Part shown: piece after piece, positions 1 to 11,915 of the stretch
Numbering within the stretch: position 1 is the first letter of the stretch
Layout: each line of letters starts with the position of its first letter
From: Anaspis maculata
Taxonomy: Eukaryota; Arthropoda; Insecta; Coleoptera; Scraptiidae
Assembly: GCA_949128115.1 (NCBI GenBank)
Contig: OX421963.1
Location: forward strand, 78,239,635-78,303,634
Direction: 5' to 3'
DNA length: 64,000 bases
The notes under the pieces: generated by a model
The model's database searches: none
Seen by the model: only the letters and a program-made list of their open reading frames with translations
What the model was told of the DNA's origin: nothing
Position numbers and translations under genes: made by a program

Positions 1-2127
1 TTCACAATAGAACCCTACAAGTCAAGGCAAAAATTCCAAAATAGGCGAAAAACAAACTTTTTCTCGAATTCATGTTACTCTTACACAATCAGTTGCTTAC
101 GCCTCTTGGAAAACTTCATCTGACCAAGACACTATCGACGGACATGCATAAAATTGCTAAACTCGCAAAGGGAAAATCTGACATCCGCCTAAAACAACGG
201 AAAATCAACATCATGTATACAATTCCCTTTCCACTCGTCCGGTGTTAGTGGAACAAATTCCCTGGCTACTTTTCAACCAATGCTGTCACCCAGGCGACGG
301 CTTGCCGGCGCCGGTGACAGCTAGTCAGCTATAATATAATTCCTCAAACTCTATTATCTTCAGAACAAGTTATTTGAAGAATCTTGCTCGTTCTTCATAT
401 TGAAATCAAACGTTTTTCCACATTGAAATGTAGGTAAGTTTTGAACAATTTTCTTCATTCCATTGATATTGGTTCTAGGCATTCCAGTCTTGAGAAATGT
501 ATCATACCCTATTGCTCCATGACGCTGTAGAACACACAATTTAATCCTTTATAATAAAAATGTAGCGGTTTCGGCACCGCCCATGCACTGTGCTTTTTCC
601 CACCATAGAGTTTTTTTTGCAGACACGAAAAAACAGCAATTTATGTTGGAGTCACCGCACCAAACCATCAGCACGCCAAAAATCACTACCAGAACACCAG
701 AGCGACAAAAACAATAGCAAAATAACGAAACCGGTTTTCCATGTTCATGGTAATGGAAGCGGCCATCAAACGGCATTAAATGCAAAGCGGGGGTGATTAT
801 TTTGCAAATTGGCAACTGGGCGATATCCTGCTCTCGCCATCGCCACCCGCCCATTTTCGTTTTAATTAATTTCCACCATCCATGGCCATAGTCGTTGTGT
901 GTTCCATTTGCATTTAAAGTAAATCCGTTTCTCTTCACCTCCATACCGTTTCCTCTCTCGCTCTGCACACATAGTGGTCTGCGGTTCCCCCAGGTGGGAG
1001 AAAACGAATAAGTTTACTGTACAAAAAAAAAACAAGGTGGAGAGAACAGAAACAGTAGCGTGCCAAAGGAAAAAATCCAAACGGCATTGGTTTTATCTCC
1101 GCGTCCATTATGCATTCTTAATTGCGGTTTGAATTATGATAGATAGATTAACTGCCGACAATTCGAATGTAGCCTAGCCATGCGACTGTTAGTCAAAAGT
1201 GTTTGGGCAGATCGAATCGTTTTTGTTCAATTTTTTTTTCAACAACGTCTACCATTAAAACTGCTCTTGTATCAGTTTAAATTTGATGAAAAAATAATTC
1301 AGAATTACAATAGCAAAAATGTAAAGAAAACAAAATCTTGACATTTGGGATTAAAGTTTGTGAAGCTAGGTATAACAAAGTTTTAGGCGACGAAAAATGC
1401 GTGCGGCCAATTACCAACGAGAACGATAATTATGAGCAGGGAGTTCTCGAGTATATACCTACCCCTAGTCACGATATTTAGTGTGTGTGTGCCATATTGG
1501 AAATAATTTATTTCGAGCTATAAATAGGGCCAGGCCTTCAGGGGTTGAGCGCGTTAATGAAAATCGATTCACGCAAGATTTGGCGCCACTTCAATTTTTC
1601 TTGAGCCGCTTCTGCTGAGTTTGTAGGCAATGTGGGAAACGGGTCAATAAAGCCATCAATGTCAATTTTCCCATTCGTCGTGTCAATATAATGGCTGTAT
1701 CACGCACCCTTCATTTTAGGATTTCACGTATAAATATACACTGGTGGTGGTGGTTGTCGGTGGCAGTCTTTGAAAGCATTATCAGGGTCCGCGCGTGCTA
1801 TAATACACAATAAAAAACGTCTTTGATACTGGATGCGAGAAGGAAACGCGGTAAATGGACATATCGAGTTTCACGTGAAAATGTGACAAGATGTATTATA
1901 CCAGGTCGGGCGCCATTCAGATGGCCGTTAAAACCGACTGTTGATAGAGTGTTAACAGCGCCGTTCATTCCCCCACGTGCCGGCCCTTAGGATTCTCGAA
2001 GGCTAGAGACAACTTTCGAAATTTTATTAATGTAACGCGTTGTATAGAGTGTCCCTTGATGAACTCAGTTTCTGATTTCAAACCCACGAAGTAAAACATA
2101 GAAAGGAACGTCTTATCTCAATTCGAA
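1..2127. other. Non-coding stretch
   Basis: No convincing gene is seen. Open frames here are short, low in conserved motifs and often depend on non-ATG starts. The stretch alternates AT-rich DNA with small GC-richer patches. A splice-donor-like GTAAGT lies near 432 but has no matching exon. I see no transposon protein motif. Confidence 0.5.
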
Positions 2128-2712
2128 GGGGGCTATCCGACAAAATTGGTGCCGTTGTCGCTACTAATAATTAGGCAAAATTAAAAAGGTTTCGATGGAA
2201 AAACTGTTGACTGACTTATGTTGATGAGAATTTCAATAACGTCATTATTGATATTTATCCCGTCTTGCTGGCACTCTTCGTGTTTATCTCAGGGATCCCG
2301 TTGGCGTTGAAAAAAATCAAGGATAAGACCATGGAATTTTGCGTAACTTTTTCTGCTTCAATTAATGTAACGCTGAAGTAGAAGGCAGTGAATCGTTTTT
2401 GCAATAACACCAGTTTCCTTTGGTTGCCTTTTTGGCAGCCTTCTGGAACCTGGCACATTCTGGAGAATCTCGACTCACTACGGTGCTCTCTCCAGGATAT
2501 TTCTTTTGCTTTTTCTTATGACAAAGACATTATATTCTTCGATAAGATGAAAGGCTTTGTGTTCTTCGCATTCTCCAGGTTATTTGGTCTGACTGGAAAG
2601 CTTCCGAGTGGTTTCCCTATTGGTGACACGCTCCGACAAAATTGATCCCGTTGTCGCTATGATGCAAAATAATTTAGACTTTGGCAGAAAAATTTACTGT
2701 TGATAAGATAAT
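2128..2712. repeat. Pair of diverged direct repeats of about 85 bp
   Basis: A segment at about 2128-2215 (core CCGACAAAATTGGTGCCGTT) recurs at about 2626-2710 with CCGACAAAATTGATCCCGTT. Both copies are followed by GTCGCTA and then by a similar AAAAACTGTTGA / AAATTTACTGTTGA stretch. The spacing is about 495 bp. It may be a decayed element or a local duplication. No protein motif identifies it. Confidence 0.45.
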
Positions 2713-4376
2713 GGTCTTACCAACATGGTTTTTGATATTTTAATTTCTCTTGTTGTTGGTAAAAAGCTATCCAGGGCTGAGACAAATTTTCATGTATTAG
2801 ACATTTCCAACGAAATTGCTTACGCTATCACTAAGAATATGCAAAATAAACGAGGTTTTGAGAGGTGAAGACGCTGCAAAAGAAGCTGTTGACTTCATTG
2901 ATGACCAGTTTACATTAGTTGCAAACCGACACAGGGAAAAACGTGAGAAAATCTGAGAAGTGGAAAAATAATAATGCCAGTAAGAGATCGTGACAGTCTA
3001 GCAGGAAATAAGTTAACATGTGGAAAAAACTCTGAAGAATAATAAGACGGACTCCTTTGTGGGGACTGACGTTTACTTGCTCAAATTGACAACGTTAAAT
3101 TTAACTTGTCATTCATCCATCACGAAGACATCATTACCTACTGTGTTATGTGGATTGAACCGTTTCAAGGCGTGAGTGAAAATTGGCCCGCAACTGCATT
3201 CTGGAAGATTACAGAGTGTTCTGGACGATAACCATATGTATCAACTGATTATTTGAGGTGATGGCTTCCTAACCCAGAATTGTATATTTCAAAACTGATG
3301 CCTTGTCCAGATAGAAACTTGTTATCCTGAGAAGACGATTGCTGATTTCATTCACCGAGATTTGAATGACAGAAAAGCTCGAACCAGAGCTTTAAAAATA
3401 TCGCGACTTGAAAAGGAAGTATAAATATGTGAAAGGTAAAAAAAAACCGGAGTACATAAAGACAGAAACAAAGCCATTCAGATTAAGAGATTTTTCACTG
3501 CGCCAAAAAGGAGTTCAGTTCGCGAAATCGCAGCGAAAGATCCCGCGAGACTTCGGAGAAGGAACAGCAGCGTGAAAAGATTGCGGCCCCTCCACTTTCG
3601 CCCGCCCTAATAAAATTAAAACATCCAAAGACTTCGTTTAAAATGCAAAAAGCGGATATCTCTTGTTGCGCGTTTTCCCTCCTCTCCATCATAATATAAC
3701 CCCTTCCACATTTTCCTAAACGGTTTACGCAAACAACTCAAGATCCACCAAACATCAAAAAGGCTTTCGTTAAAGAGAGGAGAGGCCACGGTGCCTTTCC
3801 CGTAACGAACGGCAGTGAGCTAATTTCACGCTATTCATTGAATTATTAACGAGTCGTTCGCGAGGAAAGGGACGGCCGGGAAGCGGGGCTTTTCGGCAAA
3901 GTACAGGGTGACCCCTAACGGTCGAATGCACAATCACAGTGTGGAAAAAGTGCCTCACTAATGTTATACCTACGAAGTAATGAACAGGGGTGAACTAAGC
4001 TGTCCACTAAAAAAGGAATGCGGCTAGTAACCAAGCTATTAGTCAAAGAACACTAAGAACAGGGCGATTAGATGAAACTAGTTCACCTCTTCACCGACAG
4101 GTTGGAGTTGGACTTACAGGGAAGATTAGAACAGTTTTTGCTGTAAAAAGTAACAAGCTGATAAAGATGCCTCATGGAATGTCTACGAATTTACGATTCG
4201 CGTGTATTTGTGATCTGTTATGATGTAGGTATGATCGGCATTTTGGATGGTCACGAAAGTAAGGTTATGTTGGCACAGATTACAGGTGACAGCGATGACA
4301 GTTGAGTGACAGACTTATGACGCCATCCATTGATACTATTGACAGTGAATCCCAATGCGTGCAAAAGCGTCCCCTA
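2713..4376. other. Non-coding stretch, possibly decayed element
   Basis: No complete gene is seen. Short open runs around 2820-2960 have a charged, coiled-coil-like flavour but are broken by stops and match no family I can name. The remainder up to the foldback element at 4377 shows no motif. Confidence 0.4.
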
Positions 4377-5292
4377 TACCGTCCGTTTTTTTTTCTAGGC
4401 CCCAGCTTATAGCGTCTTTATTATGGGTTTTACACCCAACATATTATATATTTTTGAAATCAGAAGAACAAAATCTTTCGATTGATGGTATGTCAAATTA
4501 TTTTTGACAGATGTCATTTTTTGACAATTGACGGAATAGTACTTGTGACACACCATTTTAAAGCCCATAAAATTCTTAGGAGAACTGTGTTTTCATTTCT
4601 AGAATAGGATGTCTTTTACACCTTCTGGAGGTCTTTGAATAGGAAAAATTGTTAAAATTCAGAAATACCTACTCAATAATTAATAGGTATTTTTAATATC
4701 AACTGATGATAATATTCTGATTTTGAATCGTCCAAATCAGCGGGAGATTCTATAAACAGCTTATCTTTCAAATATGATCATAAAAAAATCGAAGGGGTCA
4801 AACCTGGCCATCTCGGATACTATCGCGTTGGGCTGGCAGTTCCAATTCACCGGTCGTTGAATCTCTCATTCAAGGAACAAGGAAACGGTCATTTCAAATA
4901 ACTTCTTCAGGACATTTTTCGTTTCATTGTGATTATTTATTGATTATTATCATTAGTTATTATTAAAAATACCTGTTTTGCCTACTTACGTACTTATTGA
5001 GTATTTCTGAATTTCAACAATTTTTCCTATTTGAAGACCTCCAGAAGTTGTGAAAGACATCCTATTCCAAAAATGAAGACACAGTTTTCCTCAGAATTGA
5101 ATGGGCTTCAAAATGATGTATCACAAGTACTATTCTGTCAATTGTCAAAAAATGACATCTGTCAAAAATAATTTGACATACCATCAATCGAAAGATTTTG
5201 TTCTTCTGATTTCAAAAATATATAATATGTTGGGTGTGAAATCCATAATAAAGGCGCTACGCGCTGGGGCCTAGAAAAAAAAACGGACGGTA
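4377..5292. mobile_element. Foldback/MITE-like element with long terminal inverted repeats
   Basis: The ends are near-perfect inverted copies: TACCGTCCGTTTTTTTTTCT on the left and its reverse complement on the right, finishing AAACGGACGGTA. The arms run about 340 bp each (4377 to about 4717, and about 4935 to 5292). They include matched pieces such as TGGGTGT, the TGTCAAATTATTTTTGACAG hairpin and CTCCAGAAG. The spacer is about 220 bp. No transposase is encoded, so mobility would have been in trans. TA-rich flanks fit a TA target, but the duplication is ambiguous. Confidence 0.75.
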
Positions 5293-6640
5293 TATGTAAT
5301 CGCGCTACATATCAGCCAAATGCCTACCGAAACTGTACAAATATTTGAATTTTTTGTCAGTTCGGCAACCAACAATACACGCGTGCAAAGTGAGTCCCAA
5401 AGAACAAGAACAACGGGAGTTCGCTCTGTGTGCTACGGCCCCGATAAAATATTCACGCAGATGATTCCACCCGGAGTTGCACCATCACGGCGACAATTAC
5501 TCCTGTAATCGGGCTTGAGAGTTTGAGGAATTAAAATCGGAAAATTGCAGCTCACTTTGTATTTAAGCACCGGGAGAGAGTAACAGAGGAGACGCTGCTG
5601 GCGTGTGTTGGTTGGAAATGGGAGCCGAGTATAATTGGGTAATTGTTGGGCGGAACAGCCCTTACGCAACAATGGTTTCTTCTTGTAATTAGCGCACGGG
5701 CGAGTAAGATGGAGCTTTGTTTCGCAGCTCCCACGGAGAGGCAAAGGATCCATTTACCGAGACGCGCCCAATTACCTCTTGGCTGCCATGCCGCGAATCG
5801 GAATTATTCGCGGCGGAATTCTACACTTACCTGCCTGTGATGCCTGCCTACACCCCTTCGCAGGTGGTGAAATCTGCCTCTTCTGCCTTTTGAAATGAGT
5901 ACTAAATATAGGGTACTGCCATATACTGAATTTGCAAAGTATTCGAGCGGGGCCGGGATTAAGCACCCGCGTCATCAATTTTAATTGGTGGTTTTCGGTA
6001 TTTTGATACAAAAAAGAAATTGTTCGCGAGTTCGTTTTTCAACGGCCGCGCGCGCCACGCTCGTTTGGGGAAATTGTATAAAACCCAAACGTTTCCATTG
6101 CGGCTCGGTAATAATGAAAATTCATTCGTCCAGCAATTAAATCTCAACAATTATTGTACCAATTCCAATTAATTCGGCGGTGGTGGCGGGAATTCCGCTG
6201 GCGCGCAAAATATGGCACGTTTTGGGGGGAGAGATATAATAAGCCGGGGGTCATTATGACAGAAATTTGGATAATTGAATGCAATGCGGCAATATTTTGC
6301 CCTGCACCTACGGATAGGTCTACAATGTTTCAACCGGAAGTCAGCCTACAAAACAAGGTGTGAAGGTCTAGAAGGAGGAGTCGTTCATCATGTCTGAAAA
6401 GGTCTCTGAATACTTGCGTTAGATAATCTAAGTTAACTAGTCACGTGCCCGGCTGCAAAGTAAGTTGGCAATAATTGCCAGGAATCTTAAACTGTAACAA
6501 TGAAATTTGAATGATTTTGATGGTCAAGCTGAACAGTAGAAATTTAGACCACTGCTGATGGGCTTAGTAGGGTCTTGAAAGGTGGTCAATATGACAGACT
6601 TAGAAGCTCCTCAATCAACATTAGTAACGTGGCTCTACAA
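5293..6640. other. Non-coding stretch with ATTA/TAAT-rich and CpG-rich patches
   Basis: No transposon motif is seen. A very strong splice-donor consensus on the minus strand (CAG|GTAAGTGT, at about 5829-5836) follows a short open run. Its acceptor is weak, so no exon is called. Patches around 5640-6260 mix ATTAATT-type motifs with CpG-rich words, a texture often seen in insect regulatory DNA. This is inference only. Confidence 0.35.
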
Positions 6641-6666
6641 CCCATCGAGTGACTTGGCCCACAAAG

Positions 6667-6767
6667 CGGAAGGTTAGAGCTTCCGTTCCTTGTGTTCACT
6701 ACCTGGTTGTCGCGGACTCCTGCTTGAGGTCCGAGGTGATGCTATAAGCATCGCGCCTCAGACAACC
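6667..6767 (+). other. Two adjacent predicted RNA-like hairpins
   Basis: The first hairpin is CGGAAG (6667-6672) paired with CTTCCG (6680-6685). The second is a 63-nt unit with three helices. The closing helix is GGTTGTC (6705-6711) with GACAACC (6761-6767). The second helix is CGGAC (6713-6717) with GTCCG (6729-6733). The third is GATGCT (6738-6743) with AGCATC (6747-6752), extended by AGG/CCT. This makes a three-way-junction shape. No tRNA A or B box is evident. It may belong to the UTR of the LINE relic that follows. Confidence 0.35.
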
Positions 6768-6960
6768 GCCTTATTACTTCTTATTCACACAGAACGCAGG
6801 GGTCCAATTATTTATACCGACTGGGTTTGTTCGGCGGAAATATTGCCGAAGGTGTAGACCAGTACCAGTTCTTCACTTTCGCCTCCTTCAATTTTTTTAA
6901 TTTCTTATATTAGTCTCTTTTCCTTGGATCCTAGCCTGCAACACTACAAAGATTCACGAT

Positions 6961-8060
6961 ATGCTGCATAGAGCACCCGACGTCAGCCATAAAAAAGGCA
7001 AACGCACACACTTGCTCACAGTGATTAGACAACACTCGAAAGAAGAACTCATATCCATCACCCAGATATTCAATGTCATTCCGAAAACCGGACACTATCC
7101 ATCCCAGTGGAAGGGGGTGCAGAATATCTTTGTCTCAAAGCCTGGAAGAGGTGACACACACCGATCAGCCTGCTATCAATGCTGCTGGAACTCTTCGAAC
7201 AGTTGTTTCTAAAATAACTCAAGCCATCAGTTTGGACTCAGACATTATAGAGAACGATATGTAACCACTGAGCAGATGCATCACGTGACCGAGCTGAATC
7301 GAGGCTCCAGCGATGTTTCGAGGCTCGCGTCCGAAAAGCTCCAGGATGCTCTTGATAACATCCAGCCGAGGAAGTGGAGGATCAAGGCCAACGAAAACAA
7401 GTCGCAACATGTCACCTCCACTCACAGAGAAACTTGTTCAAGTCTCACTTTCAACAACGTATCTACAACTCCCACAGTCTACAACCGCGAAGTACCTACC
7501 TTGGAATACACCTGAGTAGGCGATCTAACGGGAAAGAATATGAAGCCAAGAAGAGGAAACAACTTGGCTTGAAGTCCGTCAGAATGTACTGGTTCATCAA
7601 TCGACAATCGAGGTTGTCTCTGGTGAATAAGCTAAGGGTCTACAAAGCCGTGTTGAAGCCAATCTACGCAGTTAGGCTGTTATGGAACAGCAAGCGCCTC
7701 GACCATCGAACATCCTGAAGCTGCAATAGTTCTAATCAAAAACCCCACGAGTCATTGTTTGTCAGCAATGACACATTTCAACATAACATGACTTGGGCAC
7801 CCCCCCATATATTCAAAGAGGCCAGGCGTGCGAGTACAAGATACATTTCTCGACTGGAAGGTCATCCCAGTGGTCTTGCCAATGATCTTCAGAAAACAGC
7901 CGAAGAACACAACGTTCCAAACGACCAAGTCCACGTGATATCGAATCTAGACCCCAGAAAAGCCTACATTGTGCATTGTTCTGCATTATTACCAGTCTGA
8001 GGTTAACTAAAATCGTGAATATTCTGTGATTTGCCTGTGATACAAAATACTTGACTGTAT
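6961..8060 (+). pseudogene. Jockey-type LINE reverse transcriptase relic
   Basis: This is a broken non-LTR retrotransposon ORF2 in several frames. The first piece (6961-7210) carries a fingers-region pattern, ITQIFNVIPKTGHYPSQWK followed by SKPG. The second (7276-7720) carries RKWRIKANENKSQHVT, then a GIHLSRRS run and KRKQLGLKSVRMYW. After it comes NKLRVYKAVLKPIYAV, typical of the thumb and post-RT region of jockey-clade elements. The third (7755-8000) resembles the C-terminal tail. The palm motifs (YADD and VPQGS) are missing, so an internal deletion is inferred. Frameshifts and stops make it non-functional. A related copy lies at 18.3-21.6 kb. Confidence 0.8.
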
Positions 8061-9296
8061 AAAATCAATCGGGGATTCCAGTGTAGCCTTGTCTTCCTGC
8101 TTTTTATATTACAGAGTTTGTGAATTGCCTTAGGGCAGGTTGAGAATCTAGCAGGTGTTTCATTATAAAAATTGCTTCGTTGTTTTATAGATAAGATTCA
8201 TGTCGCGACAGAAAAGAAATCCAGATTCGTAGTGACAACAGGGATGAATTCGGGGGGCTTCCCGCAAAAATAGCACCAAAACGTTGCTAATGAAATACAA
8301 TTGAATGAAAACTCCATAGTTCACCCTGCGAAATCTATCCCTATTCGTTATCTCAACTGGTTTTATTGCCGAGCCTGTTGGGTTATCGCCGACCACTACA
8401 GGTCCCTATCACTTGATGCGTTAGGAAAGAACAGAAGAGGATGGGGTGAGCAAGTTGAAAAAGCATCAAATATATGAAGCGACACAGCAAAACTAATAAC
8501 GTCGGAGCCTTCCCAAGAAATTGAACTAAAAAACAGTAGACCTAGTAAGATCGAAAAGATTCAAACTCCCTACTTCCCGCAAAAGGATAATAATTTCTCA
8601 TTCGTTATTTCCATTGTGTTATTTTTGTCGATTGATACTAATGTAACTGTTCAACTGGACAAATCGAAAGAGGCTAGGAATCATTATAAAGATCTATGTT
8701 GCAGTAAAAATACTCAAATTTGAAGCAACAACGGAAATCAATCTTGTTGGGGCGTCCGGAAGAAGTTCCAGCAAATCCAAATGATGATTGCTTACGCGTG
8801 ATTTTTTTTTTACACTACATACATCAATAACAAGAAGACAACGTAGAATATGTAGACAATGTAGACTATCTAGCTCCTTTTGGATCAAATAAAAACTTGA
8901 TCCACCTCTTCTACGGTTCACTTCGTAAAGGCCATCGTCTTCTGGAACGCCCATTGCATCCCAGGTACAAGCTGAAGAACTGAAGAAGACCTGAAGAGTA
9001 AAGTCCCTCCCCGCAATCTATTCAATAATCTGTTTGTTTGCTACAATGCTGAACTTTTGCCAGAAGTCACTTATTCATACATGTTGTTTGAAAATAAACT
9101 TGAAATGGAATAATTGACCGATGCATATGATATTTCACAAATAACTGCTAACTCTGTTAGGTTGGAATTGCCATTAAACTAATTTGGATATCTTGAAAAA
9201 AAGTTGTCAAATATCATCCGAATCGAATTTGAGACTGGATTGTCTTCGTACTCGAATCACAAATGTTCAGCTACACTGCTCTAGTAACAATAGGGT
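8061..9296. other. Non-coding stretch
   Basis: AT-rich sequence after the LINE relic. The open frames are short and unrecognised. The first 100-200 bases may be the LINE 3' untranslated tail. I see no other supported feature. Confidence 0.4.
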
Positions 9297-9768
9297 GGTA
9301 CTTTTATTTTGCTTCCAGTTACACCACAAATGTTTGACTTCTTTGGCCAACCGGTTTCGCCGTCAGGCATCGTCAGGGCTGTAATAAGTGTTATGAAGCT
9401 GTTGTAGGTAGCTCTATTGAAATGAAAAAAGGATCTTACTTAAGATGTGACATTTTGTTGTTTATAATTATGTATAAGATTCAAATGTTTTTTAGGTGTT
9501 ATGATCAGAAACGAGTTGGTCCAAGATTACAATGTATATAAGCATAAAACCTTTAGCTCAACACCTAAAAAACATTTGAATTTTATACATAATTATAAAT
9601 AACAAAATGTCACTTCTCAAGTAAGATCCTTTGTTCATTTTAATATACCTACAACAGCTTCATAAAACTTATAACAGCCCTGACGATGCCTAACGGCGAA
9701 ACCGGTTGGCCAAAAAAGTCTAAATAATTATTTGTGGTGTAACTGAAAGCAAAATAAAAGTACCTATA
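9297..9768. repeat. Inverted repeat with 200-bp arms carrying a ribozyme-like core in each arm
   Basis: The left arm (about 9297-9500) and right arm (9560 to about 9768) are reverse complements with about 85-90 percent identity by eye, around a 59-bp spacer. In the right arm on the plus strand, CTGACGATGCCTAACGGCGA followed by AACCGG stands out. The left arm carries the same motif on the minus strand. A similar CTGACGATGCC...GGGCGAAG motif follows the PLE relic at 11.5 kb. That suggests the arms are two opposed 3' ends of PLE-type elements. Confidence 0.65.
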
Positions 9769-10424
9769 ACGTCAACACCATTGAAAGAAGGATGGAAGAA
9801 TTTTTTCAATTTATAAAATAGGGTGAGTTTGACTGCTAAAGTAATGAATGAACTGAGTCTCCTGTCATGGTTATTTGACACCACCGAGAAAGGTCCTACT
9901 TACAGGTGACCTGGGTAGAAATGACGTTGCTTACGGGTTACCTGGCAATAGCCAAACGACTATGGTCAAGAGTTGATGGCGAGTCCCAAAAGAAGCTGGC
10001 GTTTTACAGGATACCTGAAACGTCTATCCAAGAAATCCATTCTCATTACGATGTTTGATTACCCCTGCTCTGATAAAAACAATAATCAAACTGAACATGA
10101 ATGATGGAAGTACAAAAACGACTCCGCTTTCTGTGTAAAAGATTGCATCAAATCACTCACTGAAAGGACATGCAAATTTACCGAATTCAAGGGCAATTCT
10201 CGAGCAATAACTGAACTTGTATGAAATGCTGATGAAAGGTAGTAGTTCTCTGGTGCAAATTTTATTTTTACGAGTGTAATATTAGGCTATGCAAAATCAA
10301 ACCAACAACGTTGGGTTCTTGCCTTTCTCCAGACATCACTGACCAATCACGAGTATGAGAATTCAAGTGATTGGGAAGTAAGTATATCAATTTTGATAAT
10401 TTGAGGCGGGTTAGAGGGTACGAA
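9769..10424. other. Non-coding stretch before the PLE relic
   Basis: No confident coding motif is seen. Because it lies directly upstream of the PLE relic it may contain decayed 5' PLE sequence, but I could not match a reverse transcriptase core motif here. Confidence 0.35.
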
Positions 10425-11340
10425 GGATTACAATACTGCAGATGATGTCAGCGAGTTTCTGGTTTCCCTCAATAACGTCCACCCAAACGTCAAACTCACT
10501 GCCGTTTGGTGTCAACAATAAAATTTCCTATCTGGACTTGACAAGTGCCATTGTCGATGGTCAGTTCTCTTTTGGTATTTTCCATCAGCCAACTTCCACG
10601 GATTCAATTATCCCTTATCATTCATGTCCTCTCTCCCACAAAACAGCATTTTTAGAAGATAGCTTCAAGGAGGAGCTCCAATTCATCAGATAGGTAGCTG
10701 TCAACAACCAGTATCCAATTCAATCTGTGAATGCTCTATACACAAAGAAACTACAGGAGCATCATCGTCTAATGCAAGTCGCGGATCTCTCTCGGATACG
10801 TGAAATTGAACCCAAAAACTCTTTTGTCTTTCTTCATTACTTCCCGGGGATTTCCAAGATTGTTCAAGCCTCTTGACGTGAGGGTTTCTTTCTCTGTGCC
10901 TCACCTCCTTGACTCTTCCGTGATGAGAATTGTAACTTCAATACCTCTTTCCCAAACAAGTGGGGTTCACAAACTCACATATATGTAGGTAGATGTAATC
11001 AGGTGTACATTGGTAGAACGTACAGATCCTTCAATACGCGCATCAAGGAACATTTCCGCTATATGAAGAGAAAACGCCAGCTTCTTACTGACGACACGGC
11101 GGGTTCTATGTCGGCCTTTCCTAGACACTGTCTTCTGTCGTCACATACTCCAAGTGAAGATCAGATAGAGGCACTACATGTAACTTCGGGCAAGATAATT
11201 TGTAACTATCCTGAGGAGCTCGAGATAGGAAATTCCATTGTACATAGTCAACCTCTTTTATGTCAGAACGAGCAGGTACATTTTAATTCATCTGTACTTG
11301 TGCAATTTTTGTTCCCCACACCCCAGGATTCAAACTGATA
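10425..11340 (+). pseudogene. Penelope-like element relic: RT tail plus GIY-YIG endonuclease
   Basis: The first readable part (10442-10693) contains NNKISYLDLTSAIVDGQFSF, then FHQPTSTDSIIPYHSC and LSHKTAF. This is the characteristic end of the Penelope-like reverse transcriptase. After a frame-broken linker, 11003-11338 begins YIGRTYRSFNTRIKEHFRYM, the GIY-YIG nuclease core with its conserved YIG, R and E/H residues. The GIY half lies just upstream in another frame (HIYVGRCNQVYIGRTYR region). The element is truncated at its 5' side and frameshifted, so it is inactive. It appears to be the 3' part of one element. Its 3' flank carries the motif annotated at 11508. Confidence 0.8.
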
Positions 11341-11507
11341 GCGGTCCCTCTTTAAGTCAAGTTTTTAATATTGTTTTTAAATTATGATAGATAACGACTA
11401 CAGGTGTACACACCTACGCGCTCTTTGAATATTTATCAATCGTTTCCGTATGTATTTAAATATTTGTCTGTTGTACTTGTCAATTCTTCAAGCATTTATA
11501 TTTCAGA

Positions 11508-11545
11508 TTCTGACGATGCCCCATGACAAAGGGCGAAGCGCGTCA
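11508..11545 (+). other. Hammerhead-like core motif downstream of the PLE relic
   Basis: The sequence reads CTGACGATGCCCCATGACAA then AGGGCGAAGCGCGTC. It matches CUGANGA, a GCCC/GGGC helix, and a GAAG in place of the canonical GAAA. One extra base separates CUGANGA from the helix. Hammerhead ribozymes are known from Penelope-like elements, which makes this placement suggestive. A cleavage-site strand was not identified. Similar motifs lie in both arms of the inverted repeat at 9.3-9.8 kb, where the GAAA is intact. Confidence 0.35.
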
Positions 11546-11816
11546 ATATCTTTCATTTTTTTGTCTTCTTCTTCTGTGTTCTTAGCTTTGGATTCGAGCC
11601 CATTACCATTTCGAGATCCAATCTAATCGAGAGGAAAAATCGTGGAAGGCTTTCCAAACATGGAGACTTGGAATCAACAGAATATAGGCAATACAGAGAG
11701 GCAATTCTGCCCACATCTCATTTAAATTCAAAATTGAGCGGGCGTCAATATCTTGTAACCAAAATTGTGAGGAGCTGACAACAATTCAATAAAATAAACA
11801 CAACAATAATTTTAAC

Positions 11817-11915
11817 GGTTTGGATGAGTTTATCTCACTTCTGACACCAAGTTTCAACGACTTTTTTCACTTTTGACACCAGTTTTCAACGGCTTCGGCG
11901 AGTTTTTCTGGCTTA
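11817..11915. repeat. Short two-copy tandem repeat
   Basis: A unit of about 41 bp is repeated imperfectly: TCTGACACCAAGTTTCAACG and then TTTGACACCAGTTTTCAACG, each followed by a CTT-rich stretch and GAGTTT. It is too small and diverged to classify. Confidence 0.5.

Noticed and set aside
5836..5900. Possible minus-strand exon before CAG|GTAAGTGT
   Set aside because: The donor is excellent but the acceptor has a poor pyrimidine tract and the peptide is short and unrecognised.
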